Shown here piece after piece: positions 1 to 9,442 of a DNA stretch of 64,000 nt. The stretch lies in contig NZ_BTHK01000015.1 of the NCBI RefSeq assembly GCF_033242365.1, positions 1 through 64,000 on the forward strand, written 5' to 3'. The stretch is from Lachnoanaerobaculum sanguinis. GTDB lineage: Bacteria > Bacillota > Clostridia > Lachnospirales > Lachnospiraceae. Numbering within the stretch: position 1 is the stretch's first letter; each line of letters starts with the position of its first letter. The notes under the pieces were generated by a model. It had not been told where the DNA came from. It worked only from the letters and a program-made list of their open reading frames with translations, and ran no database searches. A program made the position numbers and the translations under genes.

Positions 1-3000
1 GTATAGTTCTCTCCAAGTTTCTCTCTTCCGTCAAGTACCTCAGGGCTCTCTAAAGGTACATTTCCGTTCTCATCTATATGCTCTACTACAACATCTCCCG
101 CATCATCACGCTTATAGATATAGTTTACAGTTATCGGATCCGGCGTAAATATTCCGTTTGCGTTACCCGGTACTGTTATAAGAGTATATCCCGGTATTGT
201 CTTCGGTGTTGTTATGTATGGCAAGCCTACATTATCTGTTCCTGTTATTGTATCAGGTGTCTCAATTCTGTTTCCATGATTGTCCAGATAATTTACCGTT
301 ACTCCGCCTGACTGCTTTCTCTTGTATAGATATGTTACAGTTTGGCTTCCGCTTACATATGTTCCTGTTGCGTTAGACGGTACTGTATCTATCTCATAGT
401 CTGAGTAAGTCTCAGGGCTTGTTGTATATGGTAATCCCAGCTTTCTGCTTCCGTCAAGTACTGTCGGTGTGCTTAAGTCGCTGTTATCATATACTGATTT
501 GTGGTATACGGTTACATCTCCCGCATCAGCTCTTCTATATACATAGGTTACTGTCTGTGGTCCCGGTGTGAATGTTCCTGTTGCGTTAGACGGTACGCTC
601 ACTAATGTGAAGTTTTGTATTGTCTTTGATGTAGTTGTGTATGGAAGTCCCAGCTTTCCTGTTCCGCTTTGTGTATCAGGAATATCTATCTCATTTCCGT
701 CCTCATCTACATATATAGTTGTCACATCTCCGGCAGGTATTCTTCTATATTCATAGATTACTGTCTGTGGTGTATTTGTATATGTTCCGTTCTTATTGGC
801 AGGTTGTGCTACCAACTCGTAGTTAGGGATGTTCTTCTCTGTTGTTGTGTAAGGAAGTCCGAGTTTTCCGACTCCTCCCATTACATCATCTGTATCCAGA
901 GGTGTTCCGCTTCCCTGTTCTACATATTTTACAGTTATACTCTGAGCATCATTTCTCTTATACTCATATGTTACCACTGTTGTTCCTGTTGCAGGATATG
1001 TTCCAGTATTGTTTGCAGGTGTAGTATTTACTACTGTAAAGTTTGTTACATTTGCAGGGCTTGTTGTATATGGAAGTCCTGACTTGCCTGCACCGCTTAA
1101 GTTCTCATCAGGAGCCAGTGGTGTTCCTGTTCCCTGTTCTACATGGTGAACTAATACATTTCCTGCATCATTTCTTCTATAAAGGTAAGTTACAGTCTGG
1201 TTTCCTGTAGTATAGTTTCCGTTCTTATTTGTCGGTTGGGCTACCAATGTAAAGTTCGGAATACTATGCTCAGTAGTTGTATACGGTAATCCGAGCTTTC
1301 CGGTTCCACTCATTGTGGTATCCGGTACAAGCGGTGTTGTTGTTCCGTCAATATAGTGATGTACAACTACATCTCCTGCATCATTTCTCTTGTACTCATA
1401 TGTTACTACTATTGTTCCTGTTGCCGGATATGTTCCGGTGTTATTTGCAGGTGCAGCATTTACTACGGTGTAGTTTGCTATATTTGCAGGGCTTGTTGTA
1501 TATGGCAATCCCGCATTTCCTGCACCGTTTAGATTCTCATCAGGAGAAAGAGAGTTTGTTGTGCCCAGCTCTACGTGGTGTACCAATACATTTCCTGCAT
1601 CTTTTCTCTTATAGTAGTAGTTGACGGTCTGTGTTCCGCTTGTAAATGTTCCGTTTGCTGCAGGACTTACAGATACAAAATCATAATCATTTATATTCTT
1701 TTGTACTGTTGTAAATGCTGTTCCAAGCTTTCCTGTTCCGTCTAAAGTCTCCTGAGTATCAAGCACCGCATTTGTACCCTGCTCAAGATAATTTACCACT
1801 ACATTTCCGGCATCATTTCTCTTATAGTAATAAGTTACTACCTGATTTCCGGTTGTATATGTACCGTTCTGATTTGCAGGTGTGCTCACCAATGTAAAGT
1901 TCGGAATGGTCTGTTCTGTAGTATTATATGGAGTTCCGAGTTTTCCGCTACCACTCATTGTGATATCAGGTACAAGCGGTGTTGTAGTACCCTGTTCATA
2001 ATGGTGTACTGTAACATCTCCTGCGTTCTTTCTCCTGTACTCATATACTACTGTTGTTGTTCCTGTACTTGGATATGTTCCGGTGTGGTTTGCAGGTGTT
2101 GTACTTACCACCTCATAATCTGTAATAGTCTTCGGTGTAGTTGTATAGCTAAGTCCCGACTTTCCTGCTCCGCTCATTACTGTCTGAGTGTCAAGCTCCG
2201 TGCCGCTACCCTGCTCTACATATTTTACTACCACATCTCCTGCGGTCTTTCTTCTGTACTCATATACTACTGTTGTTGTTCCTGTACTTGGATATGTTCC
2301 GGTATGGTTTGCAGGTGTTGTACTTACCACCTCGTAATCCGCAATGTTCTTCGGTGTAGTTGTATAGCTAAGTCCCGACTTTCCTGCTCCGCTCATTACT
2401 GTCTGAGTGTCAAGCTCCGTGCCGCTACCCTGCTCTACATATTTTACTACAATATCTCCAACATCTTTTCTCTTATAGTAGTAGTTGACGGTCTGTGTTC
2501 CGCTTGTAAAGGTTCCGCTTGCTGCAGGACTTACAGATACAAAATCATAATCATTGATGTTCTTTTGTACTGTTGTAAAGGATGTTCCAAGCTTTCCGGT
2601 TCCGTCCAAAGTCTCCTGAGTATCAAGCACCGCATTTGTACCCTGCTCAAGATAATTTACCACTACATTTCCCGCATTCTTTCTCTTGTAGAAATAAGTT
2701 ACTTCCTGCACTCCGGTAGTAAATGTACCTGTTGCATTTGTAGGTGCCGGTGTTGTGAGTTCAAAGTTTGCTATATCATTTTCTCTGCTTGCAGTTGTAT
2801 AAGGAAGTCCAAGCTTTCCGCTTCCGCCAAGTTCTTCAGCTTGTGGTGAAGTTTTTCCTGCCGGTGTGTAAAGCTCTGTAGTCTGCCCTGTTTCATAGTG
2901 GTGTACTATAACTTTTCCGGCATCCTTTCTCTTGTAGTAATAAATTACTTCCTGCTCTCCTGTAGTAAATGTTCCTGTCGAATTTGTAGGTGCAGGAGTT

Positions 3001-3365
3001 GTAAGCTCAAAGTTTGCTATATCATTTTCTCTGCTCTGCGTTGTATATGAAAGGCCAAGCTTATTTGTTCCGTCAAGTTCCTCAGGTCCTGCCGCAGTTG
3101 CACCCGGAGCTTTGTAAAGCTCTGTAGTTGTACCTACTTCATAATGATGCACTGTAACTTTTCCTGCATTTTTCCTCTTATACTTATAAACAACAGTTGT
3201 GTCTGTAGTCGTATAAGTACCGTTTGCATTTGCCGGAAGCTGTGTTGTATCCACCTCATAATTCGGATCTGTTGTAACCGCCGCTGTGGTATATGGTGTT
3301 CCCACACCTGCAGCAGTCGTTGTATCCGGTATAAGTTCGGTGTTGTCATCAATCTTTATATGTTT
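1..3365 (-). repeat. MucBP-type module array of adhesin A
   Basis: Sixteen in-frame modules begin near 3360, 3150, 2911, 2660, 2450, 2230, 2011, 1800, 1587, 1368, 1151, 933, 722, 508, 300 and 86 (the last cut). Each starts with a strand such as VTVHHYE or VVVEH, contains a GxxKLGLxYTT core and ends YYYKRKDAG. Unit spacing is about 208-250 bp. Two neighbouring units (about 2041-2229 and 2260-2448) are almost identical in DNA with a 219 bp period. A second near-identical pair lies at about 1615-1812 and 2475-2672. Confidence 0.9.
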
Positions 3366-6300
3366 TACCGTAAGATTTGAAGTCTGATTTTTCAGACCTA
3401 TGTTTTTAACAGATTTAGTCTTTATCTTTGTAAGGCTTACATCTGTTTTTGCCCAAGTACTTGTCTGTCCGCTAAACAATGTTGAGGCTAAAGACTCTGT
3501 AGAGTTAAAATCCTGTCCTATTACCGAACTTGTGCTTGGATTATTTGGAATGATTGTATCACTTGTTAATGTTTCGACCACCACATTGTAGTTACCTGCA
3601 TTTGTGATAATGTTTTTGAAAGCATAATCACCGTTTGCGTCTGTTGTAGTTTCGGCAATAACATTTCCGTCTTTTAAAAGCTTTACAGGACGGTTTGCAA
3701 TCAGCACATCTCCTGTACCATACTCCCCGTCATCATTAACATCATAGTATGCTTTTCCGGATACCTGATACTTATAAATACCAACCTTTGAGTTGATTGC
3801 CTCATTTGCACCGTCAATATTGTTTCCATACCATGTTGCAATAGAGTTGTTACTTGTATCAGCTTCATCCAAATCTTTTGTATCAGGCATTTTTACCTTG
3901 TAAGTAAAATACTCCTTGTCATCCCTTTCCAGCTTCACACCTGTATTCATTATAGCCTTAAACATTGTTACCTGACTCCAGTCTGAAATACCTGAAGCAT
4001 TTACCCAGGTATTTGCAAGGTTCTCGGCAAATGTATCCTTAGGTGAATCTGTAGAATAGTAAACCGTATATCCTGCCGGAGCAGTTACAGGTCCTTGTAA
4101 AACAGTTGCAAATTTGGAACCTCGGTCTACATAATTTCCGGCATAGTCCTTTACCGTGTTCTTATCTCCCACATATGGGAAAACATCCAAGAAATTCAAC
4201 TCTGTTGCATCCGCATTTGAGTTGTTATAAGCCATGATACGATATTGAACTATCTCATCCTTTTCAGCTTTCATCTTTGCACGGTATGCACTGTCAGGCT
4301 CGGATTCAAGCTTTTCAACCTTGTTTATGATAACCGACTGTGGAGGTACGAAGTTGAACTTCCACTCTATTCTTGAAAGTCTGTCATTTGTACTTCCGTT
4401 CTCGTTTGAATCATAAATATCAAGGTAATTTGCAGTAGCCTTTGAAAATACTGTGTGAGGATCCTTACTGTTTGCCTGATCCGTATTATTGGTCCATGAA
4501 AGTATAGCTTCAACTTTATGTTCTCCCGGCTCAAGACTTGAACTTGGAGTAAATGAAACCTTTATATTATCTCTCTTAAAAATTGCCTGCTGTTGCTTTT
4601 TGAAGGCAAAATTATTGAGATCGAAGATATATGCTTTCTTTCCTGTTCCGCCGTAATTGGCTACTTCGGTAGGATTTGCATCAACTGTAAAGTAAGGCGT
4701 TCCTCCGACTGTAATGCTGTTAAAGTTTAACTCCGGATCGACAACCATAACAAGCTTACCGTTTTCTACATCTCTGTCCTCGCTGAATATATATGAATTG
4801 TCATAGTTGACATTCATCTCATATTCCATGGTATTTCCGGTGTAGGCTATATTTGAAGAAGTATTGCCGTTGATCTTCTGACTTAATTTATCAAGCTGCA
4901 TCTGAGCATACTCTTCACGCATAATATATACCGCATTTGAGCTTATAGTTGTCCATACGCCGTTGGAGTATGACTGTACCTTACCTGTATTTGTAACATT
5001 TGAGGATGAAGGTGAAGGATTTGCAGCAAGTCTGTTTTTCTCCTTTGTAAACTCGGCAGGTGTAAGCTGTGTCTCAACTACAAGACCTATAGCCTTCTCA
5101 CCGTACTTTGATATTGTCACCTCGTTGTCAAATTCAAGTCTTACACTCTTATAGTGCTTAGGTGTCATGGCAATCGGTATGCTGTCTGTTGTCATAGCCG
5201 CATCATTATTTACCACTTCATACGGCACATTTGTCTGTATAACTTCCTCGCTGCCGTCATCATTTACACCGATCAGCTTGTTTTGAGCTATAAGCGCAAG
5301 ATTTGCGGCATCAAAATAACCGTTTTGTACACGGATTCCGTAACCTGTAAAAAGGCTTGGACTCCATGGCTCATCAATGATTGTATTTAATGTTGTTGTA
5401 GTATTTTGTACTACCGTAGTTCCCCAATACTGTCCTGCTGTAATTAAATAAGCATGTTTGTATTCTTCTTTTACGGGAACCGCATAATTGTAGCGAAGGT
5501 GATATTTGTTTCCTTTAAGCTTTCTTACATAAGAATAATCCTTAAATACGCTACCGTTTCTCTCTGTTGTGGAATCTGCACTTCCGTCAGTGTTTACAAG
5601 TGCCGTTTTTACCGGGAAAGTCTGTCGTCCCACTGTGGTTCCGGTTCCATACTTTATGGTAAAAAGAGGCCTAAACTCATAGCCTGTTCTTGTAAAATCT
5701 TTTGTAATTGTATTGTCAGCCGAATTATAAGTCCAGCCTGCATTGTTCGGTAATGAAGCATCCCAAACCGATGTTGAAGGCAATGTAACGGTTACTCTAA
5801 CCGGTCTCTTATCCAAACCTTCCGAATATACTACTCTCACTTCTCCATTGGTCGCGTTCTTTTTTCCGTTCATAATAGAGAATGTGATATCGTTTTGGTA
5901 ATTTGGTGAAAATTTTGTATGTGTTGAATCAACATCCGCATCTACGATTGTCTCACCATAACCCATCTGTCTCGGATTAGTCTGACTGTTGTCATTTCCT
6001 TCAATACCTGCCACATAGCCTGCAGCAGTGAAATTTTTGTTGTCGTTTACAATCTCCACTCCGTCTTTGTCGTGGAAAGTTGTCTTAATATTAACCTGCT
6101 CCCCTCCGGCGACATTCAAGTTTTTGAGAACTGCTCTAAACGGGAATGTAACAGGCGGTCCTGCCGTCAATTGTCTATAGGTAACTTTTATCTTATAGTA
6201 TTGTGCATCGCTTGTGCTATCAACTGTAACTCCTTGTATGAAGTTGGCTGTTGATACATCCGCTGCAGACGGTTCCTCAAATTTGTCTTTTGACAAATAA

Positions 6301-6539
6301 ATGATTGAGTATGGCAGTGTATAACTTCCTACCGTACCTGAAATACCCGTCTGAATACTGTAAGATTCCTGTTTTCCTATCAGCGATGTTGTTTGACTAC
6401 TTACAGAGTATCCTATTTTTGTTGTAACTTGACTACCTATACCTGTTGCATGTGCGTCGATTGGCACAGAGGTAAATGTAATTATAAGTGCAAGTATGAA
6501 TGACAGTACTCCGGTCAAACGTTTTCTTAATGTGTTGAT
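1..6539 (-). CDS. Giant MucBP-repeat surface adhesin A (C-terminus outside window)
   Basis: A continuous minus-strand frame runs from about 6539 off the left edge, giving about 2180 residues. A signal peptide is visible (basic LRKR, hydrophobic core, cleavage near AHA-TG). It is followed by an N-terminal ectodomain of roughly 700 residues, a DUF11-like stretch, an SdrD-B/Cna-B-like domain (VSGKAYYDVNDDGEY, near 3560-3790) and 15 complete MucBP-type modules plus a cut sixteenth. The family binds mucins or other host glycans and is anchored to peptidoglycan by sortase; the anchor itself is not in the window. By comparison with adhesin C, roughly 0.9 kb of coding sequence is missing to the left. 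The start is odd: AAGGAGG (6547-6553) is followed 7 nt later by ATC, and no ATG, GTG or TTG lies in frame near it; the first in-frame TTG is 21 nt further in and would remove the basic n-region. Surface location is well supported; the ligand is unknown. Confidence 0.9.
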   Translation of the reverse strand, partial: MNTLRKRLTGVLSFILALIITFTSVPIDAHATGIGSQVTTKIGYSVSSQTTSLIGKQESYSIQTGISGTVGSYTLPYSIIYLSKDKFEEPSAADVSTANFIQGVTVDSTSDAQYYKIKVTYRQLTAGPPVTFPFRAVLKNLNVAGGEQVNIKTTFHDKDGVEIVNDNKNFTAAGYVAGIEGNDNSQTNPRQMGYGETIVDADVDSTHTKFSPNYQNDITFSIMNGKKNATNGEVRVVYSEGLDKRPVRVTVTLPSTSVWDASLPNNAGWTYNSADNTITKDFTRTGYEFRPLFTIKYGTGTTVGRQTFPVKTALVNTDGSADSTTERNGSVFKDYSYVRKLKGNKYHLRYNYAVPVKEEYKHAYLITAGQYWGTTVVQNTTTTLNTIIDEPWSPSLFTGYGIRVQNGYFDAANLALIAQNKLIGVNDDGSEEVIQTNVPYEVVNNDAAMTTDSIPIAMTPKHYKSVRLEFDNEVTISKYGEKAIGLVVETQLTPAEFTKEKNRLAANPSPSSSNVTNTGKVQSYSNGVWTTISSNAVYIMREEYAQMQLDKLSQKINGNTSSNIAYTGNTMEYEMNVNYDNSYIFSEDRDVENGKLVMVVDPELNFNSITVGGTPYFTVDANPTEVANYGGTGKKAYIFDLNNFAFKKQQQAIFKRDNIKVSFTPSSSLEPGEHKVEAILSWTNNTDQANSKDPHTVFSKATANYLDIYDSNENGSTNDRLSRIEWKFNFVPPQSVIINKVEKLESEPDSAYRAKMKAEKDEIVQYRIMAYNNSNADATELNFLDVFPYVGDKNTVKDYAGNYVDRGSKFATVLQGPVTAPAGYTVYYSTDSPKDTFAENLANTWVNASGISDWSQVTMFKAIMNTGVKLERDDKEYFTYKVKMPDTKDLDEADTSNNSIATWYGNNIDGANEAINSKVGIYKYQVSGKAYYDVNDDGEYGTGDVLIANRPVKLLKDGNVIAETTTDANGDYAFKNIITNAGNYNVVVETLTSDTIIPNNPSTSSVIGQDFNSTESLASTLFSGQTSTWAKTDVSLTKIKTKSVKNIGLKNQTSNLTVKHIKIDDNTELIPDTTTAAGVGTPYTTAAVTTDPNYEVDTTQLPANANGTYTTTDTTVVYKYKRKNAGKVTVHHYEVGTTTELYKAPGATAAGPEELDGTNKLGLSYTTQSRENDIANFELTTPAPTNSTGTFTTGEQEVIYYYKRKDAGKVIVHHYETGQTTELYTPAGKTSPQAEELGGSGKLGLPYTTASRENDIANFELTTPAPTNATGTFTTGVQEVTYFYKRKNAGNVVVNYLEQGTNAVLDTQETLDGTGKLGTSFTTVQKNINDYDFVSVSPAASGTFTSGTQTVNYYYKRKDVGDIVVKYVEQGSGTELDTQTVMSGAGKSGLSYTTTPKNIADYEVVSTTPANHTGTYPSTGTTTVVYEYRRKTAGDVVVKYVEQGSGTELDTQTVMSGAGKSGLSYTTTPKTITDYEVVSTTPANHTGTYPSTGTTTVVYEYRRKNAGDVTVHHYEQGTTTPLVPDITMSGSGKLGTPYNTTEQTIPNFTLVSTPANQNGTYTTGNQVVTYYYKRNDAGNVVVNYLEQGTNAVLDTQETLDGTGKLGTAFTTVQKNINDYDFVSVSPAANGTFTSGTQTVNYYYKRKDAGNVLVHHVELGTTNSLSPDENLNGAGNAGLPYTTSPANIANYTVVNAAPANNTGTYPATGTIVVTYEYKRNDAGDVVVHHYIDGTTTPLVPDTTMSGTGKLGLPYTTTEHSIPNFTLVAQPTNKNGNYTTGNQTVTYLYRRNDAGNVLVHHVEQGTGTPLAPDENLSGAGKSGLPYTTSPANVTNFTVVNTTPANNTGTYPATGTTVVTYEYKRNDAQSITVKYVEQGSGTPLDTDDVMGGVGKLGLPYTTTEKNIPNYELVAQPANKNGTYTNTPQTVIYEYRRIPAGDVTTIYVDEDGNEIDIPDTQSGTGKLGLPYTTTSKTIQNFTLVSVPSNATGTFTPGPQTVTYVYRRADAGDVTVYHKSVYDNSDLSTPTVLDGSRKLGLPYTTSPETYSDYEIDTVPSNATGTYVSGSQTVTYLYKRKQSGGVTVNYLDNHGNRIETPDTITGTDNVGLPYITTPKTIPGYTLITVPGNANGIFTPDPITVNYIYKRDDAGDVVVEHIDENGNVPLESPEVLDGREKLGENY

Positions 6540-6701
6540 ATGTACTCCTCCTTCCGTTGTCCTTTTACTATTAAATATAGTAAGCGAAGAATATTTAACG
6601 GTACAATTATACTTATTCTTATCTCGATTTTCTACACTTTTTTATTGTATAAAATTAATTTCTCCGGTTTTTACTCCCTAATAATAGGAATCATTCCTTC
6701 T

Positions 6702-6719
6702 TTTGTAAGAATTTACAAA
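6702..6719. promoter_or_regulatory. Perfect 7-4-7 inverted repeat upstream of adhesin A
   Basis: TTTGTAA-GAAT-TTACAAA is a perfect inverted repeat about 163 bp upstream of the adhesin A start. Most of it (TTGTAAGAATTTA) recurs about 120 bp upstream of adhesin B, and TTGTAAGAA recurs upstream of the cell-wall-binding-repeat gene. It has the form of a transcription-factor operator, but the factor is unknown. The region is AT-rich, so chance similarity is possible. Confidence 0.45.
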
Positions 6720-6742
6720 TAAGGTTTTATTGCTTACATTTT

Positions 6743-6778
6743 AAAAAGGTATATAGGCCGAAGCTTACATACCTTTAA
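6743..6778 (-). terminator. Intrinsic terminator after luxS
   Basis: Read on the minus strand, AAAGGTATGTA and TATATACCTTT form a stem around a short loop and are followed by a T run. The hairpin starts 26 bp after the luxS stop, ending the metal-efflux/luxS operon. Confidence 0.75.
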
Positions 6779-6803
6779 ATCTTATTTAAATATATTTTCA
6801 AAT

Positions 6804-7283
6804 TTATTCAGGATATATCAGTCTCTCTTTTGATATATCAGACAATACTTCATCAAGATACTTAGCTGAAATATATCTTGCCATAGGCAAATTTATATCC
6901 AGATAGTTGCCACAGTCCTTTGCACAGGCTCCGGGAACCTCTCCCTCATAGTTCTTTATAAACTCGAACATCTCCTTAAGCAAAGGTATAATCTCATTTG
7001 ACTCATGATTGCCCTTTAAAAGCAGGTAAAATCCTGTTCTACATCCCATAGGTCCGAAATATAGAATACTCTCTCCGTAATCTTTGTGGTTTCTTAAAAA
7101 TGTTGCTCCCAGATGCTCAATAGCATGAAGCTCCGCAGTATTTATTACCGGCTCAAAATTCGGCCTGGTCATTCTTATATCAAATGTGGTAACTATCTCT
7201 TCACCGACATTATCTTTTCTTGACACATAAACTCCCGGCAAAAGCTTCAGATGATCTATTGTAAAGCTTGTTATCTTTTCCAT
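6804..7283 (-). CDS. luxS: S-ribosylhomocysteine lyase LuxS
   Basis: Splits S-ribosylhomocysteine into homocysteine and DPD, the autoinducer-2 precursor; a cytosolic metalloenzyme of the activated methyl cycle. The 159-residue length is normal. The metal-binding HAIEH motif is at about residues 52-56, and the third ligand region (GACAKDCGNYLDINL) is near residues 118-132. The ATG has GGAG upstream. It begins 10 bp after the stop of the metal ATPase and before a clear terminator, so it is very probably the last gene of the zinc-efflux operon. That is an unusual position, since luxS more often stands alone or with methionine-cycle genes. Confidence 0.97.
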   Translation of the reverse strand: MEKITSFTIDHLKLLPGVYVSRKDNVGEEIVTTFDIRMTRPNFEPVINTAELHAIEHLGATFLRNHKDYGESILYFGPMGCRTGFYLLLKGNHESNEIIPLLKEMFEFIKNYEGEVPGACAKDCGNYLDINLPMARYISAKYLDEVLSDISKERLIYPE

Positions 7284-7293
7284 AAAATCTCCA

Positions 7294-9180
7294 TTATATG
7301 TTTTTTGTCTGCAGGTTTCTCATAGCATTGATTACACAAAGTACAGTTACACCTACATCAGCGAATACCGCTTCCCACATAGTACCAAAACCTATGGCCG
7401 CAAGCAATAGGAAAATAAGCTTAACACCCAAAGCAAATATAATATTTTGCTTTGCAATGCTCATAGTTCTTTTTGCAAGTTTGATACCTCTTACTATATT
7501 GTAAAGCTTATCATCCATTATAACCACATCCGCCGCTTCAATAGCTGCGTCGGAACCTATACCTCCCATTGCAATACCTATATCGGCTCTTGCCAAAACC
7601 GGAGCATCGTTTAATCCGTCACCTACAAATGCCAGTATTTTATTGTCATCAAGTTCCTCTTCCACCTTTTCAACCTTATCCTGTGGTAAAAGTTCAGAGT
7701 ATGCATAGTCAATTCCCAGCTCATTTGCCACTACATCCGCGACCTCTTTTATATCGCCTGTAAGCATTACAGACTTTTCAACTCCGACACTCTTTAGTGC
7801 AATCAGGCTTTCACCTGCATCTTCCTTTATTCGATCATTTATTACAATCGATCCTAAGAATTTGCCTTCCTCAGCCACATAGACAACACTTCCGAATTCT
7901 TCACTTTTTTCAAAATCTATACTGTTTGAACTCATAAGCTTGTCATTACCTACAAGAACCTCTTTGCCGTCAACTTTTATACTGATACCATGTCCTGCAA
8001 TCTCTTTTAAGTCACTTAATCTGTCGGAAATATTTGTATTTTCTTCCGATTCTGTTTTCAGTTCTTCATATGCCTTTTTAATAGATATTGCTATAGGATG
8101 TGAAGAATACTCTTCCGCCATTGCTGCCTTACTTAACAATTCTTCTTCACTCACATTATTTGGATGTAAGCTTACCACCTCAAAAACTCCCTTTGTTAAG
8201 GTACCGGTTTTATCAAACATAAAAGTCTTTACTCCGGCTAAAAGTTCAAGATAATTGCTTCCCTTTATCAGCACACCTATTTTTGATGATGCACCTATGC
8301 CGCTGAAAAAGCTTAAAGGAATCGCTATAACAAATGCACAAGGGCATGATACAACTAAGAATGTAAGTGCCCTGTAAATCCATGTGGCAAATCCTGTTCC
8401 CGGGAATATAAAAGGCGGAATCACAGCCAGTGCTATAGCCGCAAAAACAACTATAGGAGTATATATCCCCGCAAACTTCGAGATAAAGTTTTCTGTCTTT
8501 GACTTCTTTGCTGCGGCATTTTCCACAAGGTCAAGAATTTTACTTGCTGTAGAATCACTGAATTCCTTCGTAACCTCAAGCTTTAAAAGACCGTCCTTAT
8601 TTATACTTCCGCTATATACATTGGCGCCCTCATTTACACTTCTTGGAACCGACTCACCTGTAAGTGCCGAAGTATCAAGCATTGCCTTACCTGAAACTAC
8701 AGTTCCGTCTAAAGGAATAATCTCTCCGGCTTTTACCAGTATGATATTTCCTACTTCCACATCATAAGGATCCACAGTTTCCACACTGCCGTCTTCTTTT
8801 ACAAGATTTGCATAATCAGGTCTTATATTCATCATATCCGATATGGATTTTCTGGATTTATCTACAGCCAGCGACTGTAAAAATTCACCCACCATATAAA
8901 AGAGCATAACTCCGACAGCTTCCGGATATTCACCTATTATAACTGCACCTACAGTAGCAATAGTCATAAGGAAGTTTTCATCAAATACCTTACCTCTTTT
9001 TATATTTGAGAAGGCTTTTAGTAATACATCCTTTCCCACTATTATATATGCCGCTATGAACAGTCCGAAACTGATTATATTTGACATGGAAAAGCTTATT
9101 TTTGAAACTATGACGGCAATTATATAAAGGCTTGCCCCCATAATTATTTTTCTTAACATCTTCTTTTGCTTATTGTTCAT
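7294..9180 (-). CDS. P1B-type heavy-metal-exporting ATPase (Zn/Cd type)
   Basis: ATP-driven efflux of soft divalent metals across the membrane. All core P-type motifs are present: TGES (actuator), SCPCA (the CPC metal site in the membrane), phosphorylation site DKTGTLTKG, SSHPIA, MLTGD and GDGLNDAP. The last membrane region carries ADVGVTVLCVINAMR, a conserved aspartate/glycine pattern typical of the Zn/Cd/Pb subgroup. At 628 residues the usual N-terminal metal-binding HMA domain is missing; a separate HMA gene lies just upstream. The upstream CzrA-like sensor supports zinc, with cadmium, lead or cobalt also possible. Confidence 0.93.
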   Translation of the reverse strand: MNNKQKKMLRKIIMGASLYIIAVIVSKISFSMSNIISFGLFIAAYIIVGKDVLLKAFSNIKRGKVFDENFLMTIATVGAVIIGEYPEAVGVMLFYMVGEFLQSLAVDKSRKSISDMMNIRPDYANLVKEDGSVETVDPYDVEVGNIILVKAGEIIPLDGTVVSGKAMLDTSALTGESVPRSVNEGANVYSGSINKDGLLKLEVTKEFSDSTASKILDLVENAAAKKSKTENFISKFAGIYTPIVVFAAIALAVIPPFIFPGTGFATWIYRALTFLVVSCPCAFVIAIPLSFFSGIGASSKIGVLIKGSNYLELLAGVKTFMFDKTGTLTKGVFEVVSLHPNNVSEEELLSKAAMAEEYSSHPIAISIKKAYEELKTESEENTNISDRLSDLKEIAGHGISIKVDGKEVLVGNDKLMSSNSIDFEKSEEFGSVVYVAEEGKFLGSIVINDRIKEDAGESLIALKSVGVEKSVMLTGDIKEVADVVANELGIDYAYSELLPQDKVEKVEEELDDNKILAFVGDGLNDAPVLARADIGIAMGGIGSDAAIEAADVVIMDDKLYNIVRGIKLAKRTMSIAKQNIIFALGVKLIFLLLAAIGFGTMWEAVFADVGVTVLCVINAMRNLQTKNI

Positions 9181-9220
9181 ATCATCCTTCTATCTAATGA
9201 ATACACCTGCATTAATTAAA

Positions 9221-9442
9221 TTACGCTCTCTTTACCTCTACATCAGGCTCTTCAATCTTTATTATCTCCATAGCCTTTTCAATAACATCATTTAACTTGT
9301 CAGCCTCTGCCTCCAAAGTACATTTTAAAGTCATAAAGTTGATATTTGCACTTGTAATACCGTCAATGGCGGCAAGCTTTTTCTCAAGCTTTGCAGCACA
9401 ATCCGCACAATCCAAACCTTCTAATTTATAAACTCTCTTCAT
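9221..9442 (-). CDS. Stand-alone HMA heavy-metal-binding protein
   Basis: A 73-residue HMA (ferredoxin-like) domain with metal site LDCADCAAKL at residues 10-19. It resembles the N-terminal domain that most CadA/ZntA ATPases carry in cis. Here it is encoded separately, 40 bp before the ATPase, and probably delivers metal to it or regulates it. The ATG has a strong AGGAG site and overlaps the ArsR stop by 4 nt (ATGA), indicating translational coupling. Confidence 0.9.
   Translation of the reverse strand: MKRVYKLEGLDCADCAAKLEKKLAAIDGITSANINFMTLKCTLEAEADKLNDVIEKAMEIIKIEEPDVEVKRA

Noticed and set aside
1..3600. Long plus-strand open frames opposite adhesin A (for example 2001-2849 and 669-1082), rich in C, Y, I and S
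   Set aside because: They are antisense shadows of the repeat modules: period identical to the modules, implausible composition and no ribosome sites.
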